Positions 38,074-50,000 of a DNA stretch of 64,000 nucleotides are shown in pieces. This DNA comes from Rachycentron canadum (lineage: Eukaryota; Chordata; Actinopteri; Carangiformes; Rachycentridae): contig CM076663.1 of the NCBI GenBank assembly GCA_038496675.1, forward strand, positions 12,101,559 through 12,165,558, read 5' to 3'. Within the stretch, counting starts at the first letter, position 1. The number at the start of each line of letters is the position of its first letter. The position numbers and the translations under genes are program-made. The notes beneath the pieces were generated by a model. That model searched no databases, had not been told where the DNA came from, and saw only the letters and a program-made list of their open reading frames with translations.

Positions 38074-41000
38074 GTGGCAGATACATAAGCAAACATACAA
38101 TCTCATGCTCACCCACTCCTGTGAAATCAGGTGTACACTGTGACACAAATACACACACAGCAGCTCAAGTAAAGCTCAGTCCATCAGTAAATTTACCATC
38201 ACATTCATTCACATCTTGCCCGTGTCCAGTCCTGTACAGTCACACCCAGTTTTGTTTTTATGTTAAAACACATGTGCGCACAAATGCGTATATGTGTCTG
38301 TATATGGCTTTTTGTGCATTTCTGTTTTGGTATCAATGTTGTGTATGTGTTGTGTGGTTCCTGCATGTTTTTGTGTTTTGTATATATCCCTTCATCACCT
38401 CCCATCCCTTCTCCAACACACTCCACCTCCTCCTCCTCCTCCTCCCCCTCCCCATCCTCCTCCTGTCGTATCAGTCCCTGCGGGTTCAAAGGGTGGGGTG
38501 TCGTCGGCCTCCCTGCAGCGTTCCCGTAGCGATGTGGATGTAAACGCAGCAGCAGTCGCTAAGCATCGGCACGTTGGACAGGTCGGTGGAGCAGGCCGAC
38601 TGGCCCCTGGCTCCTACTCCTCACTTGGTAAGGGCCCCTGTCAGTCAAGTTAGATGACTAATCAGACAGTGCAGACATCGGTCAGCATGTGATCAGCAAG
38701 GTGTCAGAGGAGGTAGCTTAGCAGCTTAGCAGCTTAGAGGTAGCACTGTTGAGATGACAAACAGAAGCAGGTTAAAATTGCATCATCTCCAGCAAAGCTC
38801 AACACATCTTTCTACAGAACAGTCTGTAAGGACAGACTTTCACATTAACACACCTGAGTGCTTGGACTGGCCTCTCTCCACTCGGCTCCTGTGCTCTCTT
38901 GTCCTGCTGCCTGCTCATTGCCTGTTAATGTAGCCTGTATATGTTTTGGTATGGATATTCTGTGTGTGCATGTTCTATAGATGAATACTGGGTGTTGGTT
39001 TGTCTCTTTGTTTCAATGTTGATCCCTACATATACATCTCTGTTAAACAGATGGTATGTTACTAATACACTCTGTGCTCCTTTCTTCTCTTGTGTGTCTT
39101 CTCCTTCCCCCCTTTTCTTTTCTGTCCTTATTATTTTCGTTATTTTTGTGTTTCCTTGTTAATTACACTCAACTTTCATTTCCCCTTTCTTGGGTTCCCT
39201 TTTCAACTGTATACTTTTTGTTTCCCTTCATTTCTATCATTTTCCTTCCTCCACACTATCTCTCTTTCTCTCTTTGCTACTAAAGATGATGCCTCTGATA
39301 AAACGGATGGTAAGATCATCTCACTCTGCTTTACCAGCAACAGTCTACTCATGCTTTCTTTTCTATCTCTTCTTTTTTTCTTTTCTTCACTTCATCCCAG
39401 TCCATGTCATCTCCTTTATGCCAGTGTGTGGCCACAGCGCCCCCTGCTGTCAGCCTATCATTTAACCCATCACACCCACCTATCACTTCATGAATCTAAT
39501 TAATTACCCCTTTAAAACCATCTTATTATCTGCTTTACTACAGTTTAATCTTATTTTAGTCAACACCTGCATCAAACAGCATCATTCAGTTATTTACATG
39601 GCTATTTAGGGTGTGTGATACATATTAATTGAAAATGTAATATTTACAACATGCTCCTCCTTTGTCTGTCTGTAGGGACCAGGTCAGATAATGGTAAGAC
39701 TGTAGTTAGTGGATGTGTTTGTCCTCGCTTATTAGAGATGTTCTAGTAGGAATATTTTTAACTGACATCCTGAGTTTGTAAATCTTTAAATTTACAATCA
39801 CAGATCCATGCTTAATTGTGCAATTCCATGATATCATTGATTGCTTTCTTAGTGGTCCATGTGACCGAGTATTTGAATAGAGGAATGATTTAATGTAAAC
39901 AGAAATTGCAGTTAAATGGATCAGGCGATGCATTGCACAGTCTGAAGTGAAGAGTGTTAATGGAGTGGGTTGCATTTAAAGTTGAAACAAGTAATCGTTT
40001 AGGGGAACAATGGGGAAGTTCAGTCCTTTTTCAGGCAGTTGATCAAGAAACTAATCTGCATTTTAAAGTGAAAATAACTGTTCATTGCATCTGCAATGAT
40101 AGTTCACCCACTCATTAACTCTCAAATGCTACAAATAGTTTTCATCAAATAGTGAAAGATAGATAACTGTTTTCTAGTATGCTCTCACTAAAACTGGTTT
40201 TTAATCCATTTAAGCTTCCCTGGTTTATTTATCTGTGTGTGCATCCAGCTTCCAGCATTAGTTGCTTTTCATCATCTTTAGTAGCTTCTTAGATTCTTGG
40301 CTGCAAACGATCTGTGGGAGATGCATTGGTCTATCAAGTCCTGTGTGTTTTTACCGTTTTCCTTCTGCATGCATGCAGGTCGTGTACGTACCAAGCAGCC
40401 CCTCTCCACTGCCAGCAGCATGTCCAGCCAGGTGGACTCACGAGGCCGTAGCCGCACTAAGATGGTCTCCCAGTCACAACGTAAGTACACCCTAACACCA
40501 CCCGTACACAGCATGACTTTAACCCAGCTATGAATGAAATATCCTGGGTATGAAGTCCTCTCACAACATCACATACACAACAGCATAAATGGTGCGTGTG
40601 GGTTTCCTTGGAGCGTGTGTCTTTAGTTTCTCAGGCTCGTATTGTGGAGTTTCTTCACTTGTTGCCTTCATGGTGACGATAAGCTCCATGTAAATGTTTT
40701 TGTGCCTTCAGGTTCCGACGAATCCGATTGCACACCAGGTATTCTTTTTGTGTGTCAGAGTCAGTGTGTATGTGTCTTTCTGTGTACCACAGTGGGAATG
40801 GTGGCCCACCCGCTATTGCTCTCATTTTGATCGGGGTGTTTTGTGTAAAGAGGATTGAGAGTGTGTGTATCTGTGTCAATTTGTGCGTTTTCCTCTGCAT
40901 GCTGTGTCTCATCACTGAGGATGGTGTGGTGGACAGTTTATTTCTGCTGCTCTGGCTCTGGCTCTCATTCAAGTTACTTAAAAGCACATTAACTGAAAGA

Positions 41001-44000
41001 ACTTTAACACAAGCCACTGAGCTAGTTATGCTATTGCTACACAAAAGCAGGTGTGATTGTACCTGGTTTTAAAGAAGACTTGCTGCTTGCAGCTGTTTAA
41101 GTAATAAAGTAATAATTAAGTAATTGGACCTCAGCCCACTGCACCAATCAGATCTGGACATTTAGATAAAAGACTAAATGCAAGCTGACTGATCAAGAGC
41201 TCAAAACCCAAATATCAGAACCACAGTTGAACAGAAAGAGAGGAAATTGCAGCTGCATAGAGGGTCAGAATAATTTCTATATATGTGTCAGAGAGAGTTT
41301 GAGTGTGTGTGTGTCGATATTTTTAAGCATATATTCTTTCAAGCATTTTTTTGTCTCATTGTAAACAGGCTTTGCTTCATATCTATATGCCAGCTGTCTC
41401 AACATGCACTGCTTCTCCCAGGCCATTGTCGTGCAGCTGGTTCAGTGTCTTTGCTTTAGCGACATATCTTCAATACTTGTTTTCTCCTTAATAAATTGAT
41501 TTATTAATCAAGTGCTTCAGCTTTGCCTTCATTCTTGGTATGGAACCTGGACGCACTCCCATCGTACTCTGTGTTCTAACTCCCATGACGCTTTTTTGCG
41601 CTAACACCCCATAATTCATCTGGTTTAATCTGCTGTTCCTTCCCCCTCGCCTCTGCTTTCCCCCTCCTCCCAACCAATGGGCTTAATGGCTCAGGATCTC
41701 AGTCTGCTACCCCTGTTGGTGGTAAGATTATAATGCTACTTCTTTTTACCCACTCTCTATCTTTACTACCTTTCCCCTGTTGCTCTGTTTCCCCTTTCCT
41801 TCACATGCACCCAGAAAGGTCACTTCAGTTCCTCCCACTCTGGCTGAGGCATGCTGGGACTTGTAGGCACAGACTGTTAACATGGCTGTTCTATGATCAT
41901 GCTAAATACACTGCTTTGTAAAGCTTTGGGATGTTTCTGCACTCTTATGTGTGCCTGGGTGTAGCTGAATTATATTCTGAAAGAGGCAAAGACAGTACTA
42001 ATAATTAGAATGATAATTCATAATTAGAAATTTACATAGCACCTTTTATAACATAATAAGGCAATAGCATCTTGGAAAAGTAAGAACAAACAAGATCATA
42101 GAGATAATGGCAATAAAAGTCATTTAAAGATGTAAAAATCATAAAACAGTATAAAAGGTCTCAAAGCTCTCTAGAAGTTGTTTTAATTAATAGAAAGGTT
42201 AGCATTAACCAACCCCAGCAAATGGCTTAGGACACAGTTGGACAGTAAGGTATGAAGGTGCTTTAAAAACAAGTAAAATAAAAACATCCATCCACAACAT
42301 CACAGGTAGCCAATATAATGACACTAATACTGGTGTAATTCATTCTCTTTTCTTAGTTTCAGTAAACGTGGAAACAAAGGGCAGAACTAAACTTTGTTTG
42401 TTTTTTTTGTATAATATAGTTACCCAAAAGATCTTTCTTTTTTCTTTTTTGTTTAGTGTCCACTTTTTATTTCGTGCACCAGCTTTGCCTAAAGATTATA
42501 GTTCAGTAATGTTAACATAGTAATGTCAACAGAAGAGTCTTGTAACAACTTTTAAAATATTTCATCTGTTGGTGAAGTGTCAGTGTGTCCCTAATTAGCC
42601 TTTTCTGTCATTCAGATAAATGTATTTAGCTCTGTGTCACTACGTACTAGTACATAGAAAAATACTGTACATGTGTCGAGTGTGTGTGTGTGTGTGTTTG
42701 TGACCTTAGTTTTTGTGTGTCAGTGAGAAAGTGAGTGTGAGGTCTGTTCTGTGCTCATATGGAATGAGTTTAGGTCCAGCTGATCTCTTAAGCACTGGAG
42801 CTTGTTCCCCAAAAGTCTGTTCACACACTTAAGATTCAGCACTGCAGATCAGCTTCTCCTCAGCTGTCACTGTGTCATCAGTGAGTTGCTGTAGGAAAAG
42901 ATACACTGTGGGCTTTGCACTTGGATATAGGATGTCATGGGGAGGAGAGACCTCTGTAACTGTAACTCTCTAACTTTAAAAAGACAAGAGGACGGTCTGT
43001 AAATAAGTCTGTAAATTATTTATATTTATAACAATTTGGTTCAACACATTAAATCTATCATCATTTTACACTGTTAAATATCTTATTGTGCAGTTCAACT
43101 CTCCTGGCCCCAAGAATCCTCTTTTCAATGACATTAAACACTGTAAAGTTTGCTGTTGAGTTCTGTCTATTTTTACTCTATATGCGTTAAAACATTTACC
43201 CAAAAGTACTTGGTGCAAAGTAAAGGACAGTAGCAGCTGTCAATTGTGTGCATACAAAAACTAGTCATCTTTTTTTGTTTAAATAAAATCCTCACATCAG
43301 AGGGTAACTGGCTCAGTCTCAATACAGCTTTTATTGTGAAATCTCACCTGCTGCCTGATTGTGCCTCTGACTTTACTTTCTCCCTTTGTTTGTATTTCCT
43401 CCTCTCTCTCTGCATCCTCTAAAGCCGGGAGTCGGAGTGGCTCTCCTGGTCGCGTGCTGACGAGTACAGCGCTGAGTACCATGAGCTCAGGGGCCCACAG
43501 GGTCCTGGCTGGGTCTACTGGAGACGCACACGGACACAGACGCAGCCGCATCCCCCGTAGCCAGGGCTGCTCCCGAGACTCTTCCCCCACCCGCCTGTCT
43601 GTTGGTGAGTAAACAATTAAATTTTTTTTTCTCCTTCCTCCCTAGAATTGGGTTTGACTTCTTTCATTTGTTACTACTGAACTAATAAACTATTTTTATC
43701 TTGTTGGACATGATGTCTTAAAAGCACAACATACAACCACACTCAATCCTCAATAAAACCTTGGATTTCAACTCCTTTGTCCTTCTGACTCCCTGCCCAC
43801 TTTTTCCTCCTCTGCTCCTCCCCCTGTCCTCCCTTTTCCCTTCTCCTTGCTTCCATCCTCTAGCTCCTTCCAGCATTAGTTCCATCTACAACGGAGCGAG
43901 TAGAGGAGGTAAGGCTCCAACTTTGACCAGACCTGACATCCATCTCTCCACCTCAACCTGTCTACTCTCATCCTCATCTTCTATCATCATTTAAATAATC

Positions 44001-47000
44001 GCTCCATCCTCCATGCCTCATTCCTAATTCTTCATCTCCATCCATTACTACAAATCTCACAATCTCTCCCGCCGCCCATATCTCTCCATCAAGCAGTAGC
44101 TCAACGCCTCGGCCTCATAGAGCCCATCTTTCTAACCTGTCTCTGATTTCATGGCTGTGTTGTTGTGGTGATGGGTTCCCGTGATCAGCAGATGTCCGCG
44201 CATTTTGAACACGCCTCCTCTTTCTATATACTAACCTGTTAGTGGCTGATGGACGAACCTTGTCGCAGGATCAGGAAAGCTTCATCAGGACTTCTTAGCT
44301 CTTTAGGCTGTGATTAACCCTGATTGGCTGATGAACAGAGCAATGAACAGTGAAGTTGATTGCAGTGCTACTGGATGAAAACGCAGATCCTCCCCTCGTC
44401 CACCCCCTCAAATGTTAAATTCATCTCAATTCACTTCCTTTTCTTTTCTGTGTGTGCCTGAGTGTTTGTGAATATCTCTTCATTTAAGTGTGAGTCCAGC
44501 AGTTTTGTGCTCCTGTCAGGTGCATCTCATCCAGAACTTAAACAATTTAAGGATGGGGAATCTTTCATTTCAAATTAGTTAATTAACAGAAAGCCTGCAG
44601 CAATTTCAACACTCACACACGCTGATCAGAGCAGCGGGGCCAATGCCGTAAACATAGATCTGTGAGTGAGTGATCAAAATACACAATTAGTCAACAGGAT
44701 GTGTCATTAAGTTGAATCGCTGGTTGGCCAGCTTGGCGTTGCTGTCTCCCCATTTGACCCTTTTTCACTATCATATGAGTTTATTTTCTATGGCTACAAT
44801 CACTAGTTGCAGCCCTGGTTTTGTTTTACTTTGCTAGGAAATCAGAAAAAAAATTACTAAAATCTGTTGAGATGCTCCCTCAAGGCCAATCGACCTGTGC
44901 TCATGTTCTCTCCTGTTTCTGTCAGTCTCTCACTCTGACCTCCATTGTCATATTTATGTCTTTATCCATGTATCATCTTCTCTCTCCTCTCTGTCACTCC
45001 TTGTGTTTGTTTTTCTTCTTTGTCTTTGTGTGGTCCTTCTTATGTCCCTTCTCCTTCGTGTTCTTAAAACCACTTTTCTTTCCTCTGCTACTCTTTCTTT
45101 CCCCTGTTCCCCCTCGTCCTCTTTTCCTCTGCTTCGGTGTGGCGTTGTAACCCGGGTGGTGTTAGCTCGGGGCAGTCGTATCCCTCGGCCCAGTATGAGT
45201 CAGGGCTGCAGCAGAGAGGCCAGCAGGGAGAGCAGCCGGGACACCAGCCCCGTACGCTCCTTCACACCACTTGGTGAGTAGCAGTAGTGGACCGATACCC
45301 AGGAGAGATGAGTTGTAAAATCAGGATGAGAAAGACGAGAAGACAAAACTAAGATACACAGACATTGAATTTAAATTCAGTATCTGATTTAAACTAAATC
45401 TCAACTATTTAAAAAGTTGAGACTGGTTGGAAAAATAAAAAACAGTCAACTTGCATGTTTTTGCATGTTTTTCAGCCTTTCTTTCTACTCTCACACCCTG
45501 CTCGATCGATGCGAGGGTTGTGTGTGTCGTATGTGTGTGTGCGAATGTAAAAACTCTGTATGTGTGTTTTAATTTTGGTTGCAGCAACGCGGAGCTACTC
45601 TCGCTCCACCGGAGCTCTCCACACACCTGATGCTTTTGGGGCTGCAGGTGAAGGCTGAGTACAACTTATTCTCCGTACCTCACCCACCCACTCCGCCTTA
45701 ATTTTTCTTCGCTCCGTTTTTCTTTTTGTTCTTTCGTGTCACGCATCCTCTCCTGTATTTTGTCAACGTGTTTCTTTTCTTGCCCATCAACCTCAGTTGT
45801 ATTTTTTGTTGTTTGTTTTTTTGTTGTTTTTTGTTTTTTTTTTTTGTTTTTTTTTTTTACATTTTGCTCCAGGATGTCAAATCTTCGAGTGGAATCGCAT
45901 GTTTCCGCCTGTTCAGTTGCCAGTTGACAACCATTCAGTTTCACCAGTGCCCATTTGTTTCCTTTATTTAGCTCTGCCCCTTCTCTTTGGGGACACCAAT
46001 GCGTTCTCCTGCGTTTTATGTCAATCATACTGTCTCCCCCCCAATGGCATCTGCAATGTCACCTAACAGGTCATCACATACTTACAGGGTTGGCTCATGA
46101 AAAATGTATGTGTGGGTCAAGTAAATATCAGAGAATGGATGATGACGAGAGTGAGGTACTTGGAAACCGAATAAGTGAGAGACAGTTGATGAGTGGGAGA
46201 GAGTTGGCAAACTTTTTTTTTTTTTTTTTGGAAAGATTTTTAACAAGTGGCCTCTCCTATCCATGTCTGTCCTTTCTTCAGGATCAGGTTTTGGCATCAG
46301 TCAGTCCAGTCGTCTCTCGTCTTCTGTCAGTGCCATGAGGGTCCTCAACACAGGCTCAGACGTAGAAGAGGCTCTCGCAGATGCACTGGTATGAAAACAT
46401 ATAAACTACCCAACACATGGATATAACAAACACACAGCAACTCTGCACATTCCAGTTAGCTGTCAGCATGTGCAGCTTACAACTCCTGGAATGTGTCTGT
46501 GTGTTAACTAACCCCTGGTTCTACCTCTGTTTAACGCTGTCAGCTGTTGGGAGACATGCGGTCCAAGGTCAGCTTCTTCTCCTGCCTCTTACCTGTGTGT
46601 TGTGTGTGTTTGTGTGTAATCTAAAAGTGCATGCTTTCTTCCTGTGCCTTTTTATTACTCTGGTTTTCAATTTCAGTTTAATTTCATGCCGTTTCCGTTC
46701 CACCTGCAGAAGAAGCCAGCACGGCGGCGGTATGAGAACTACGGCATGTACTCTGATGATGATGCTAACAGTGACGCATCCAGCGCCTGTTCGGAGAGGT
46801 CCTATAGCTCCCGAAATGGAGGGGCCATCCCAACCTACATGAGACAGACAGAAGATGTGGCTGAGGTTTGAACAACCAGCAGCATGTCAGAAAACTCACA
46901 GGCATTAGGCCTCTACCCAGGCAGCTTCTTCCACTGCTCACTTATCTTTTTCTTGCCTATTGCTGAGAAAAAGTTGCCAGTCTTACTGCTGATCACATAT

Positions 47001-50000
47001 TGCTATACTGCCAAGAGTCAGCTGATAATATGACATGATTCAGCTATAAAAAGACAAGTTTGGTTATAAGTCATTGGAATTGATGCAGTGAGGATGTTGT
47101 GCCAGTAATATGGGATTGATGCAGCTTTTGACATTCAGTTCTATACATGTACCTAAAACGCCGAAAATTCCTAAAAAGGCTAAATATTTCAATGCCATCA
47201 CTTTGCTTGTGTCTGTATCAAAGTCTCAACAGGCCTTTGAATGTGTGGTTATTTCAGGTGCTGAATCGCTGTGCCAGTGCCAACTGGTCTGAGAGGAAGG
47301 AGGGGCTGTTGGGCCTTCAGGCATTACTTAAGAACCAACGCACCCTCAGGTCAGTCACACAAGAGGCAAATCTATCTCCACATTATAAATTATAAATTAT
47401 GTTGATTTTTTTATTTATTTATTTATTTTCACCTAACTTTGTTTTTTATCTGCAGTCGGGTAGAGCTGAAGAGGTTGTGTGAAATCTTCACCAGGATGTT
47501 TGCAGACCCTCACAGTAAGGTATGAGTGCATGTAGTGCAAGTACGCACACAAAGACACGCAGCACTCATTTACACTGTCATGGCACAGTTCATTATCCAC
47601 CCACTTTAATTTTACTTTTTTTTTTTAATACTTTGTTTATCCCACCATCCTTCATTGTACCGGATTCTGCCAAAACGAGACTTACTATCACAAGTTGTTT
47701 ACATACACACACAACAGTCACAGATATTAAATGTAGTCACAGTAATAAGTTTATATAAGATAAGATTCGAGATAAACAGGTCTAATTCTCGAATACACAC
47801 AGGTATATACACATTCAAATGTAAACACTGGCATGCAGAGCGTGCAACAAACTGTTCTCTAATGGCATGCCATGCCTGAGTTTTGTGTGACCTCACACTC
47901 TCCGCCGTCCTGTGGGATTGCTCTGTCACTGTTCAGTAGCCAAACCGCTGGCTGCGCTCACTGCATTCACTGGCACTCCCCTGTCCTTTCCCTCCCTACC
48001 TGCAGTCTAAAGCGACAATGCACTCACCGCACATGTACTCACAGATGCACACAACCATATACACACATGCGCACCACTCTTTGGGCTGGCGGCTCTTCTC
48101 TCTGACTAACCTGCTGCGGTTCGCCCCCTCTAACACTGCCACTTCTCTTCCGGCATTTTTGAGTGCCCGTCGACTCACACATGTCGTAAGGTGTGTGAGC
48201 TTCTACCCTTCCCCCTCGTTTGACGTTTGACGATTTGATGAATTTCAGCGAGACTCCGGCAGGGTGTACGGCACGGCAGAATCCGGTATAAGCTCAGCCT
48301 CCTTCAAGGTACTGCATCTCACCATGAATCTCCTGCCTTTATCTCTTTGTCCCACACTACTTCCACTTCTACTTTCTCATCTCCAATGTTTCTCTATTTC
48401 GATTTCTTTTTGTGCACACATCTCAGATTTTTCACTCTGTGACTCTTTGCTGGTTAAGGATACTTGAGTGTTTTGGCAGGGTTTGTGTTGAAAGTCAAGT
48501 GTATAAGTGTATGCTCTCAAGATAAGTACGTTCTTTGTCAGGATGCTAACAGATATGTCTCTCTCTCCCCCATGCCACCCCATTGGAACTCTCTGTAGAG
48601 AGTAAGTTTGGCCAGTCAGTGTTACTGGACTTAAATTTTGTGTTTGAATGAAAATCTGCTTCATTAATCTGATTGAATAACTGGTTACCAAAGCAACAAC
48701 ATAACACACTAACCTGCCTCACACAGTGTTACCTGTCACTACGCTGTCCTTCTGAAATCAACCACTGGCATGTAGAGATGGTCACCAAACAGCCCGATTG
48801 GTGTTAACTAATTCCTGTCGAGCTGTTTGCTGTCTCATTGTTGTCTTATAATATTAATGCTCTGATTAATTTGGGTGATTTCAACTCTAATTGGTGATTG
48901 AGAATGAAAGTGGGTTGCTGCAATGCTGAATGAATAACCACTAACTTCACAATGGGAACTAATGCTGTTCTCACAGTACACCTCTTCCACGGAATAATCT
49001 GTGAATGTAGGAGTACGCGTGTGCATGTGTGTGCATGAATTGTTCAATGACTAATTCGCTGTGTGACCTTAACAGTGTGTATGTGATTCTAGGTATTCAG
49101 CATGTTCCTGGAGACACTGGTAGACTTCATCCAGGTCCATAAGGACGACCTGCAAGACTGGTTGTTCGTCCTACTGACACAGCTGCTGAAGAAGATGGGA
49201 GCTGACTTGCTGGGCTCTGTACAGGCCAAAGTTCAAAAAGCCTTGGATGTCACACGGTGGGTGTTTCTCTCACATACAGACTGACATTATGGCATGAAAG
49301 TATTGGAGCCATAGGTAACATAAGTCTACAAAGCATAGTGGTTCATGGAGGAAAAGTATGTATAACAAAATCATTTAAAGCTCCTAAAAGTCCTCTTTAT
49401 AGTTTTTCAGAGCTTTCAGTCACATTAATGTGCAAAAGTGGTGATGCAAATTTTCTATTTATTCTCAAAATAATGCCTTTTCAATGTTTTTTTCTTTTCA
49501 CACATATTATTAATACACTAGCTTTGTATTGCATTAAATGTAATATTTATTGTGCTGGTGCTGTAACAACATCACCAGTTCTCCTGGGTACAGTTTTTCA
49601 AACCACTGGGTAGGAAGCTTGTTCCAAGTGCACAGCTCCTGTGTGGTTCTGTCTTTTCTCTCACAGTGATGAAGCAACTTATCTTAACCTGTGTCTTTCT
49701 GTTTTCACTTGCAGAGAGTCTTTCCCCAATGACCTGCAGTTTACAATTCTCATGAGGTTTACTGTCGACCAGACACAGACGCCCAACCTCAAGGTACATG
49801 ACAAGTGAATCTAGTGTTTGTTTGTGTTTGTGTGTGTATATGTGTTTATATGAGGAATAAATTTGAGTGTGTGTGATGGTCTGACTAAAGGATGAGGTGG
49901 ATGGGAAGGATGGACATAAAGGCTGTAAATGTTAGGAATGCTGTAACTATGGTAACTGCTGTACTGATATGACCTCATACCTGCCCATGCTGGCTCCGCC

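Noticed and set aside
38205..38653. Overlapping Pro-rich and Glu-rich open frames
   Set aside because: Produced by the TCC pyrimidine tract and the CLASP2 exon 18 read in the wrong frame.
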